Shown: piece by piece, positions 16,601-24,200 of the stretch
Numbering within the stretch: the first letter of the stretch is position 1
Layout: each line of letters starts with the position of its first letter
NCBI GenBank assembly: GCA_003661465.1
Contig: QMWE01000001.1
Span: 1 to 39,771, forward strand
Source: Hadesarchaea archaeon
Lineage (GTDB): Archaea; Hadarchaeota; Hadarchaeia; Hadarchaeales; Hadarchaeaceae
DNA: 39,771 nucleotides
Direction: 5' to 3'
Program-made: the position numbers and the translations under genes
Notes under the pieces: model-generated
The model's database searches: none
What the model saw: only the letters and a program-made list of their open reading frames with translations
What the model was told of the DNA's origin: nothing

Positions 16601-17494
16601 TTACCGCGTGGTGACCTCGCACCCCTGCTCAGTTACGATCATCGTGTGCTCGGCTTGCGCGACCTTTCCTCCTGCTCGCTCCGCGAGCACATAATATGGC
16701 CAAAGAGCTCCTATCCCTGAGAGCTCACGCAACGTGAGCTCAAGTCTCAGTTTCGACATACGTTTTGCGAGCCACCTCTCCGCGAAAGGCAATCCATCGT
16801 ATCTACGTCTGATGTCCCTCAGGAGCTCACGAGACATGCGCAGTCTCGTGGGTACTTCCCGCAGATAACGAAAAATGTAGGCTCTTTTTTGATCCTCGAC
16901 ATACCCTGCTCCATCAGTCACAAAGGGTTCGAGCGCTATCACATCTCCCACTTTCAGCTTTTGTCCTGTCCGCTCATCGACGTTCGGGATGGTCAAGCCG
17001 GCATGCAGATCCCATCGGGCCAAACTGTGTCCTGTGAGGTTTCGGATGGGTTTCAAACCTGCGGCTTTAGCCACACCCTCCACAGCCTTGCCAATCTCAC
17101 CCACATCTATTCCTGGCTTAACGACATTTATGGCGGCCTCAAGGGCCTGTTCGACTGTCCGTACCAGATCCTCCTTTTCTCCAATCGCCACCGTGAAAGC
17201 CGTATCCGCGATGTATCCATCTAGGTGAGCCCCCATGTCAACCTTGACCACGTCTCCCTCTTTGATCACCGCATCGTCGGTGGCCGGAGGACTGTAATGA
17301 GCTGCGATTTCGTTAACTGAAACGTTGCATGGAAAAGCCGGCTCGACACCCTTTTGCCGGATGAGATCTTCCGTCGTTTCAGCTATCTCAACCAGTTTCG
17401 TCCCAACTTTTACGAGCGGACGCACCTGTTCGCGAACCTCTGCCAGAAGCTTTCCAACCTTCCTGTATTTTTCTAGTTCTTCGTCGTTCAACAT
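16601..17494 (-). CDS. map: Methionine aminopeptidase, type II
   Basis: This enzyme removes the initiator methionine from nascent proteins. The 297-residue pita-bread fold shows all metal ligands: two Asp in VKVDMGAHLDGYIADTA, His in LTGHSLARWDLHAG, Glu in ALEPFVTDGAG and Glu in VAQAEHTMIV. The helical insert about 200-250 marks type II. ATG 17494 is preferred because GGGTGG sits seven to nine bases before it; a GTG three codons upstream is also in frame. It ends six bases from flpA on the other strand. Confidence 0.95.
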   Translation of the reverse strand: MLNDEELEKYRKVGKLLAEVREQVRPLVKVGTKLVEIAETTEDLIRQKGVEPAFPCNVSVNEIAAHYSPPATDDAVIKEGDVVKVDMGAHLDGYIADTAFTVAIGEKEDLVRTVEQALEAAINVVKPGIDVGEIGKAVEGVAKAAGLKPIRNLTGHSLARWDLHAGLTIPNVDERTGQKLKVGDVIALEPFVTDGAGYVEDQKRAYIFRYLREVPTRLRMSRELLRDIRRRYDGLPFAERWLAKRMSKLRLELTLRELSGIGALWPYYVLAERAGGKVAQAEHTMIVTEQGCEVTTR

Positions 17495-17516
17495 GACAAC
17501 CACCCAAAATAGGGGG

Positions 17517-17530
17517 CTGTATAAAAAAAC
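17517..17530 (-). promoter_or_regulatory. T-rich element: likely TATA box of map and possible terminator of polB
   Basis: On the minus strand a run of seven T followed by ATAC comes directly after the polB stop codon and is centred about 28 bases before the map start. It could end the polymerase transcript and start the aminopeptidase transcript at once. Confidence 0.4.
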
Positions 17531-19966
17531 CTATCGGGAGATGCTGATGAACCTGTCCAGACCCACCTGCTTTTTTCGTTCGTATCTCAGATCTTCCTCT
17601 CGGTAACCGAAGACCTCCATGATCCGCATCACTGCTGGCAGAATCTGATGATTAACATAGTATTCAGGATCATATTCCTTTCCTTCAAAGTCCTCCACAG
17701 GCACTGCTCTCTCACTTATACTTCCATGACCCTTGGCTTCAATGTAAGCTATCATCATCCCTGGCTCGATTTCATGCCCCAACTCACGCAGACGCTTCGC
17801 CGCCACGACGTGAGGACCAATCGACCTATAACTCTCGATCGGCATCTTGAGACGGGTGTATATCACAAGATCCTCCAGATTTGCTTTTCCGTCTAAAACC
17901 TCACGAGTGGTCCTGCGAACGATCTCCGCGGCCTTTTCAGGTGATCCATCCCTCAGAACCGCTCTGAGTACGGACTCTTGGGTACGTTTGGCGATCGCCG
18001 CCCAGTCCCGGCGTACGAACTCCAAGCCCTTGACCACCATCTTACCTTCTTCGTTAACCATGGCGTAACGTTTTTTTGTTATGAAAACGCCACGAGGGTA
18101 AAATCCCTCAAGCTCAAGCTCCATTACTCCAGGGAGGCTCTCATTCACCCGCTCCATAAATCTCATGGCATCTTCTTTGGTTTTATCACCGAGTTTACAG
18201 TGTAGGGAGTCGGTGTCGCTGTAGATCACCTCAAGTCCACATTCCTTTGCCATTTCTATCGTTTTATGGATGTAATGACGGCCGAAGCTCGTGACAGATT
18301 CAGCGCACTCCTTGGAGTACCATCGTGCACGCGAGTAACCAAGCATGCCGTAGAAGGAATTGCTGATGATCTTCAAGGCTGTTTGTCTGGAATCGAGCAA
18401 CCGATATTCCCTAGTACCACGCTTGCGATGTCTCAGCTCCTCCTTGAGTTTGGAACGTGTCTTGATGAGACGCTCGAGTGTCTCGGGGATGAAACCTTTC
18501 CGTTTTTTGCAAAATCGATAATTTAATCCCGGCACTTGGACGCTCTCTCCACGTCCACAACATTTACAGTTGAGGGTGGATGGATCGATGTTATGGGACA
18601 CTATTATGCTGGGATACAAACTTCTGAAGTCAAACACGACGAGATTTTCGTGAAGCCCTCTGACCGGCTCCATCACATACGCACCTAGATACGTTTCTCC
18701 AAGACGTTCCTCGTACTCCTCGCCCACGGGTCGCGGTGGCACCAATTCTCCGCGTCTGTGCGCCTCGCGTATGAGCAGCCATTCCACAAGCTGACCAGGG
18801 GTCATCCTGCTGATGTCAAAAATGGTCTGTCCCACTATTCGGGCAAGTTCCGCGAAAAGCGGAATCAGCTCGAGACCCAGCTCAAGTGTTGCATCAGCGT
18901 CCGACATGGAGTATTCGAGCAATCTGCGTCCCAGCTTACCTCCGTGTTCCCATGCCCTGACCATCTCCGTAAACTCGAAATCTGGCTTCTCCTTGCCGAG
19001 CATGTACCGGTAAACGTCCTCGAGGGTGTAATGGATGAGTCTTATCGTGCCTATGGTGGCAAGAAAATCCACCATGGTGAAAACATCCACGTGGACGCGT
19101 CCACGAATTTTGGTAGCAGTAGCAAACCTCCGTTTGCGGACGGATATATCAGAACCATCCCGTCCGAGATCCAACCTGACCTTCAACTGTCTGGCCCGCT
19201 CGCGCAGATATGGAAAGTCAAAGAGATCGGTGTTGTAACCGAGGAGGATGTCCACATCCCGTTCCTTCACAAGTTCGACGAACCGCTTGAGCATCTCTCG
19301 CTCGTTCTCAACCACCTCCACAAACTTGAGGTCAGCTAAATTTCTCCAAGTTATCACCTTTCTTAATCCTTTGTTGTCCGCCACGCTTATCATCAGGATC
19401 GGATCTTTCTCCGGACGAGGGCTTCCGGTCGGATTGTACACCTCGATATCGAAGCTCATCACGTTAAGATCCGGGTCGGATACGGGGATCGGTTTCGGCG
19501 GATGCTTCAAGAGTAAAATTTTCCCGGATCCTTGGCTACCAATATCTCCATCAATCTCTACTCCAGACATCGGGAGCAATCCCCTATCGATCAAATATCG
19601 TCTTACGGGCTGTATGTCGAATTCGTATATTTCCCTTACACCTTGAAGTTGGCGTATGATGTGCCTCAATTTGGCCATCTCTTTGGGATGGTGGAGAGAA
19701 ACTTTTATAGTGTCAACTTTATCGCCAAAAAAAGTACGTCCAACCACCTCAACTGACTTTGGCTTGATCTTCTCCTCTCGCTCGACCACCTCAATGCGAG
19801 AAATGAGCTTCGCTGTTTTCTCCGGATTGTCGGCGACCACGTAGAAGTACTGCTCAAACGCCGGATCTATCGCGATCACCGTTTTGGATCCGCTCTTGAG
19901 AAACATCCTCACGGATGGACGTGCTTCTTCCTCCGCATAATCCGCATCCAGTAAGAAACCCTTCAT
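17531..19966 (-). CDS. polB: Family B replicative DNA polymerase
   Basis: From ATG 19966 the protein has 811 residues, normal for archaeal PolB. The proofreading exonuclease is intact: ExoI MSFDIEVYNP (about 170-179), ExoII LLGYNTDLFDFPYL and ExoIII YSMSDADATLEL. Polymerase motifs are A DFRSLYPSIIVSHNI, B KIISNSFYGMLGYSRA and C YSDTDSLHC, with the KKRYAM motif after it. A two-Cys pair CKCCGRG lies after motif A. No intein is present at the usual A, B or C insertion points. The open frame extends to 20047, but a TATA box (TTTTATTTTA, 19995-20004) lies in that extension, and the family N-terminus begins at MKGFLLDADY. Confidence 0.96.
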   Translation of the reverse strand: MKGFLLDADYAEEEARPSVRMFLKSGSKTVIAIDPAFEQYFYVVADNPEKTAKLISRIEVVEREEKIKPKSVEVVGRTFFGDKVDTIKVSLHHPKEMAKLRHIIRQLQGVREIYEFDIQPVRRYLIDRGLLPMSGVEIDGDIGSQGSGKILLLKHPPKPIPVSDPDLNVMSFDIEVYNPTGSPRPEKDPILMISVADNKGLRKVITWRNLADLKFVEVVENEREMLKRFVELVKERDVDILLGYNTDLFDFPYLRERARQLKVRLDLGRDGSDISVRKRRFATATKIRGRVHVDVFTMVDFLATIGTIRLIHYTLEDVYRYMLGKEKPDFEFTEMVRAWEHGGKLGRRLLEYSMSDADATLELGLELIPLFAELARIVGQTIFDISRMTPGQLVEWLLIREAHRRGELVPPRPVGEEYEERLGETYLGAYVMEPVRGLHENLVVFDFRSLYPSIIVSHNIDPSTLNCKCCGRGESVQVPGLNYRFCKKRKGFIPETLERLIKTRSKLKEELRHRKRGTREYRLLDSRQTALKIISNSFYGMLGYSRARWYSKECAESVTSFGRHYIHKTIEMAKECGLEVIYSDTDSLHCKLGDKTKEDAMRFMERVNESLPGVMELELEGFYPRGVFITKKRYAMVNEEGKMVVKGLEFVRRDWAAIAKRTQESVLRAVLRDGSPEKAAEIVRRTTREVLDGKANLEDLVIYTRLKMPIESYRSIGPHVVAAKRLRELGHEIEPGMMIAYIEAKGHGSISERAVPVEDFEGKEYDPEYYVNHQILPAVMRIMEVFGYREEDLRYERKKQVGLDRFISISR

Positions 19967-20080
19967 GCACACCGTGAAAAGGTTTACGAATAGATAAAAT
20001 AAAAGTTGGGCAAACACAATTCTCAGTTTTGGATTTACTTCGAGCAATCACAAAAATACGATTTTTTAGAACAAGTTTTA

Positions 20081-20088
20081 TTTATATC
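20081..20088 (+). promoter_or_regulatory. TATA box of the binding-protein-like gene
   Basis: TTTATATC within an AT-rich stretch is centred about 35 bases before ATG 20119; GGAG lies nine bases before that ATG. Confidence 0.5.
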
Positions 20089-20118
20089 CGGCCATAGGTT
20101 TAGGTTGGAGACGATTGA

Positions 20119-21378
20119 ATGAACCCACCCGTGAAACGTCGAAAACGCGGGAGGAGGGCCGCCACAAAGAAAACGCTTGAGATAGCACATTTCTGGGCTG
20201 GAGCCGAACAAGAACCAGTCAATTCCCTCATCCGCGTGTTTGAGAAAAAAAATCCACACGTCAGGGTCAGACAAAAGATCATGAATTGGTGGACCTACAC
20301 GACAACCATGAAGAGGGAGATCGGAGAATCCCCCCCGGATGTGATGGTCCACGACATCGGCGAGAACCTCCTGAGATTTCTGGAGGACGGCGAACTTTTG
20401 GATATCACGGAAATGTGGGAGAGAAAAAAATTCTACGATGTATTCCCAGAGTGGATCAAGAAAAAGTGCAGTTATCAGGGCAGGATGTACTTGGTCCCAT
20501 CCAAATACTTCACCTACGCCGTCTGGTACCTCACTGATGTGTTTAAAAAACACGGAGTCAAACCGCCAAAGACATGGGATGAGTTCATAAACGTGTGCCG
20601 AGCATTCAAGGAATCTGGGATCCACCCGATCATATCAAGTGGCGATGGGATATTTGACCTGTTCATGAACCTTCTGGCTCAGGTCGGAGGAGCATCGTTT
20701 TACGAGGAGTTGGTAAGAGGTGTCGAGAGCTGGAAGGATCCCCGGGTCGTGGAGACGTACGAAATCCTGAGGGAGCTGTCCAAGGAATATATGTACCCTC
20801 ATCCCTTCGGATTTAATTCCCCAATGGCTTGGGTGAAGCTGAACAACCGAGAAGCTGCGATGCACCTTCAGGGAGACTGGCTCAACGGAATGTGGCAAAG
20901 AGAATACGGATACACCCCCGGAAAGGAGTACAATTACTTCTTACTCCCTCCAATCCACCCGAGCATAGGACGTGTGATGGTCGTCGGAGGCAACGCATGG
21001 GCGATACCGAAAAATGCCCGCCATCCCGACCTGGCGAGGAGATTTCTCGAATACGCCGGATCGCTGGAAGCCCACACCTTGATGGCCAGAAAAGGCATGG
21101 GGATCCTCGCCCACAAAAACGTCCCAGAGCAAGTCTATGACCGGATATCCGCAGGACTCCGCAACGAGCTCTCGAAGCATCCAACGGTACATGCTCTCGG
21201 TTCAGCGCTCCCCCTGAAAATAACCAGCATGATAATCATGCAAAACATGAAGATCGTCATGAATCCGGATCTCAAGCGGAAGGATATCGAGAGTCTGACC
21301 GCAGAAATTGACATGGTCGCGAGAGAACATCGAGTTCTCAGGTCCCTAAGCTCACTCCGCGGATATCTATCCGGTTAG
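20119..21378 (+). CDS. Extracellular solute-binding protein family 1 homologue without a signal peptide
   Basis: The 419-residue protein follows the MalE-type binding-protein pattern: EIAHFWAGAEQEPVNSLIRV at the front, PPDVMVHDIGENLLRFLEDG, VPSKYFTYAVWYLTDVFKKHG, PPKTWDEFINVCRAFKESG, MHLQGDWLNGMW and VGGNAWAIPKNARHP. In place of a signal sequence the first 20 residues are strongly basic (PVKRRKRGRRAATKK). TGA directly before the ATG rules out an upstream extension. It should therefore stay in the cytoplasm, which is abnormal for this family. No transporter genes adjoin it; it is convergent with the PreA-like gene. It may be an intracellular sugar-binding or regulatory protein. Confidence 0.8.
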   Translation: MNPPVKRRKRGRRAATKKTLEIAHFWAGAEQEPVNSLIRVFEKKNPHVRVRQKIMNWWTYTTTMKREIGESPPDVMVHDIGENLLRFLEDGELLDITEMWERKKFYDVFPEWIKKKCSYQGRMYLVPSKYFTYAVWYLTDVFKKHGVKPPKTWDEFINVCRAFKESGIHPIISSGDGIFDLFMNLLAQVGGASFYEELVRGVESWKDPRVVETYEILRELSKEYMYPHPFGFNSPMAWVKLNNREAAMHLQGDWLNGMWQREYGYTPGKEYNYFLLPPIHPSIGRVMVVGGNAWAIPKNARHPDLARRFLEYAGSLEAHTLMARKGMGILAHKNVPEQVYDRISAGLRNELSKHPTVHALGSALPLKITSMIIMQNMKIVMNPDLKRKDIESLTAEIDMVAREHRVLRSLSSLRGYLSG

Positions 21379-21401
21379 TCCGCGATTTCCAAATCATTCA
21401 A

Positions 21402-22484
21402 CTAAAACCTGAGGGCCCGAGTAGGACATGCAGAAACGCAGAGCCCACATCCGTAACATTTGACCGGATCCACCCTAGCAACCCTACCAACTATGCGAAT
21501 CGCATCGTACATACAGTATCTCTCACACAGGCCACACGCATTACACCTAGACGAGATCACCTCAACAGGTTTGGGGGTGGTGCGAACCGGTTGCTCGGAC
21601 ATGTGTCTGAGAGCCGATCCTTTAAAATCGTTTATGCTGTTGTAACCCTTCGCCCGCATGAATTTTGCCATTTCATCCGCTAAAAGTCCATAAACCTTAT
21701 GACCACGAATTATAGCCGCAGTAGATATCTGCACGGCCGAGGCTCCTGCCATGATGAACTCCACGATATCACGCCCAGTGGAGATCCCCCCCGATCCGAT
21801 CACAGGTATCTTCACCGTACGTGCTATCTCGGCGACGCATCTGACCGCAAACGGTTTGATCGCCTGACCTGACAGCCATCCATAACCATTTGGACTACCA
21901 AGTATCGGCATGCCATTTTCCACGTCTATGACAAGACATGGACCAACAGCATTTATCGCAACTATGCCATCCGCACCGGCAGCTTCCACCGCCTGTGCGA
22001 ACTGGACCACATCAGTGGCGCCAGGGGGAACCTTGACAAAAACAGGCACTTTCACTGCTTCCTTCGCCGCTCTGATAGCTTCCGTGATCGTGGATATATC
22101 TCCGGAGTATAAGGTGGAGAGTTCAAGGGCGTTCGCCCCGGCGTCCACCACCCTTGGAGCGATTTTTTTAATTTCATCGGGGGAGTACCCCACGCTCACG
22201 AGTAAAGGCAACCCAGTTTTTTTCGCCTTGGGAAGCTCGTGTCTTACCCACTGATCCAACGTGATATCACTCCAAAGTTCCGCGTGCATCAGACCATCTC
22301 TGATCTTGACGAGACACGGGCGTGGTACGTGTGCGGGAGCAACACTCAAAGTTTTGGAGACCAGTGCACCCGCCCCTCCCATCGCGGCTTTTACCATGCT
22401 ATCACCGTTGCGCACGGTTGGACCAGCTGCCGGCATAATTGGATTTTTTAGCTTTATGCCGCAGATTTCGACGGATAGATCCAT
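21402..22484 (-). CDS. PreA/dihydroorotate dehydrogenase-like flavoprotein with two [4Fe-4S] sites, catalytic loop missing
   Basis: From ATG 22484 (360 residues) this is an FMN-barrel protein like PreA of dihydropyrimidine dehydrogenase. FMN-site elements are present: MPAAGPTVRNGD, LVSKTLSV, VFVKVPPG, VAINAVG and IGSGGISTGRD. A C-terminal ferredoxin with CNACGLCERYC and CYGCGLCVSACP should hold two clusters. The catalytic NLSCPH-type loop, about 20 residues in PreA, is replaced by a short STLYSGD after ANALEL, so the normal Cys base and substrate Asn are absent. It starts four bases after the SsnA-like stop. The frame runs open to 22613, but that part overlaps the upstream gene. Confidence 0.8.
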   Translation of the reverse strand: MDLSVEICGIKLKNPIMPAAGPTVRNGDSMVKAAMGGAGALVSKTLSVAPAHVPRPCLVKIRDGLMHAELWSDITLDQWVRHELPKAKKTGLPLLVSVGYSPDEIKKIAPRVVDAGANALELSTLYSGDISTITEAIRAAKEAVKVPVFVKVPPGATDVVQFAQAVEAAGADGIVAINAVGPCLVIDVENGMPILGSPNGYGWLSGQAIKPFAVRCVAEIARTVKIPVIGSGGISTGRDIVEFIMAGASAVQISTAAIIRGHKVYGLLADEMAKFMRAKGYNSINDFKGSALRHMSEQPVRTTPKPVEVISSRCNACGLCERYCMYDAIRIVGRVARVDPVKCYGCGLCVSACPTRALRF

Positions 22485-22488
22485 AAGA

Positions 22489-23835
22489 TCATCTGCCCCT
22501 TGCCAATCCCAGTTTTTGCCATATTCGCTCCATAGACCTTTTCGCCTGCTTCGCGATCTCCACTTCATCCACCGTTTGTACCTTTCGGTTTGACATGATA
22601 ACGTTTCCGCCAACCAGCACCGTCTCTACGTTTCGACCGCTGACGGCATTCACCACATGTTCCACCACGTTGTCAGAACGAAGAGGCACTGGAGAATGAC
22701 CTGGATTTACAATTATAATGTCAGCCAGCTTTCCATGCTCAATCGACCCAACTTCATTTTGAAGTCCGTATAATTCCGCACCCTTTATCGTCGCCATCTC
22801 CAGCACTTCCATCGGTGTCAACGCGTCCGGATCATGAGTGACCACTTTTTGTGAAAGGTAAGCAGCCCGGAGGTTCTCAAACCAATCAAAGAGATACCCT
22901 CCGTCACCTATTCCAACCGAAATACCCGAGGAGGCCATTTTCATCACAGGAGTTACACCCACTCCATCCAACATCTCATCCATGGGGCTATGAACCACTT
23001 TGGCCCCTCTTTTTTTGATCAACTTCAATTCCCTTTCACTCACGTGTACGGAATGTACCAACACGGACTCCGGACTCAACAAACCGGCATCGTTTAACCG
23101 CTCCACGGTTCGTTTACCAAAACGTTCATAACTTCGATACACATCGGATAGTCCTTTGGATGTGGTGACGGTAACAAAAGTTTTATACCTGTGTACTAAT
23201 TCCTTGACATACCACAAAAGCTCGTCCGAGACCAAAGATGAAGGCCCAATTCCAAACATTCCTCTCACGCGATGTATTCGCTCCTTTTTCACTTTCCTGA
23301 TAAAACGCTCATTTTCTCTTGTGGCCTTCGCACCTTCAGCTCGAGTACGACGCTCAGTAGCCTCGAACGCTATCATCCCACGAATTCTCGAACGCTCAAC
23401 TGCAAGGGACACCTTATCGAGGATACCTGCAATGGCATTTGGAGCTGAGATCGTGCCAGCAAATGAGGTAACTCCCGTCTTCAGAAATCGAAGGCATGAA
23501 TAAAGTACGACCGCGTATACATCCTCTTTTGTCATTGCTTCCTCCACTGGCCAGTATACCCGCTGCTGGAGCTGGGAAAGATCCGAAAAAGAACCCATCT
23601 TACCCCTTGTGCCCAGTAAAAACAATCCATGAAGACATGTGTGAGAACACACGAAGCCGGGCATGACGATCCTTCCACGTGCATCTATGACCTCCTCGGG
23701 CTTTTCCCTTCCCGCCCAACCGCGTTTTACGGAGATTATACGGCCCTCATCCACGGTCACCGCTCCCTCGGTGATGATCCGGTGATCCTTATCCATCGTG
23801 AGAACCAAACCATTTTTTATCAACAGATCGACCAA
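22489..23835 (-). CDS. SsnA-like amidohydrolase lacking canonical metal ligands
   Basis: The 448-residue protein has the whole amidohydrolase fold and aligns along its length with SsnA/chlorohydrolase-type deaminases: VIDARGRIVMPGFV, RGMIAFEATER, YERFGKRTVERLNDAGLL, VLVHSVHVSERELKLI, KVVHSPMDEM and a C-terminal GKLADIIIV. The metal motif HxH is His65-Thr-Cys67. The second-site HIHVAE is VTVTTS (about 221-226). The GTDG aspartate is Gly312 (GIGDGGY). Only the His of VLVH (261) remains. Normal deamination seems unlikely without a different metal site. TTG 23835 follows GGGG at good spacing. It is cotranscribed with the PreA-like gene and divergent from the histone. Confidence 0.78.
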   Translation of the reverse strand: MVDLLIKNGLVLTMDKDHRIITEGAVTVDEGRIISVKRGWAGREKPEEVIDARGRIVMPGFVCSHTCLHGLFLLGTRGKMGSFSDLSQLQQRVYWPVEEAMTKEDVYAVVLYSCLRFLKTGVTSFAGTISAPNAIAGILDKVSLAVERSRIRGMIAFEATERRTRAEGAKATRENERFIRKVKKERIHRVRGMFGIGPSSLVSDELLWYVKELVHRYKTFVTVTTSKGLSDVYRSYERFGKRTVERLNDAGLLSPESVLVHSVHVSERELKLIKKRGAKVVHSPMDEMLDGVGVTPVMKMASSGISVGIGDGGYLFDWFENLRAAYLSQKVVTHDPDALTPMEVLEMATIKGAELYGLQNEVGSIEHGKLADIIIVNPGHSPVPLRSDNVVEHVVNAVSGRNVETVLVGGNVIMSNRKVQTVDEVEIAKQAKRSMERIWQKLGLARGR

Positions 23836-23953
23836 ATCAACCCCTGTGAAGGAAACTATGGGAGCCCATTTAACTTTACCGGCATCTGCCCAAATTCAGG
23901 GGTAAGCATCTCCGTGAAGACAAAACCAAATAAATCCCTCAAATTAGAGGAAT
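23836..23953. promoter_or_regulatory. Divergent promoter region between the SsnA-like gene and the histone gene
   Basis: The minus strand carries GTTAAATGG about 37 bases before TTG 23835. The plus strand carries AAATAAATC (23928-23936) 18-26 bases before the histone ATG at 23954. Both halves of the unusual cluster thus start from this 118-base gap. Confidence 0.4.
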
Positions 23954-24178
23954 ATGGTGAAAAATGTGCCTGAGTTCTCCGTCTTGGCCATGAAGAGGCT
24001 CATCCAGAGGGTTTCTAAATTTCGTGTTTCTCGTGGAGCTGCATTAGAGCTCAGTGCTGTGCTTGAGGAGCATGGTTTGAAGATATCCAGTGAAGCCCTG
24101 AAGCTCGCCCAGCATCGTGGCGCGAAGACCGTGAACGAAAAAGACATTCGGGCAGCTGCAGGGGGCGTACAAAGCTAA
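23954..24178 (+). CDS. Archaeal histone
   Basis: The 74-residue histone-fold protein shows helix 1 EFSVLAMKRLIQRV, loop 1 SKFRVSRGA, long helix 2 AALELSAVLEEHGLKISSEALKLAQ and loop 2 KTVNEKDIRAAA, whose KTV is the conserved DNA-contact loop. Short flanking ends of VKNVP and GGVQS leave no long tail. It would dimerise and wrap DNA. The next gene starts about 22 bases after its stop on the same strand, so the histone is probably cotranscribed with a dihydropyrimidinase-like protein, an unusual setting. Confidence 0.9.
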   Translation: MVKNVPEFSVLAMKRLIQRVSKFRVSRGAALELSAVLEEHGLKISSEALKLAQHRGAKTVNEKDIRAAAGGVQS

Positions 24179-24200
24179 ATACGATCATCTGGTGAACTGC

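Noticed and set aside
17531..19966. Inteins in DNA polymerase B
   Set aside because: Motifs A, B and C are continuous and the protein has normal length.
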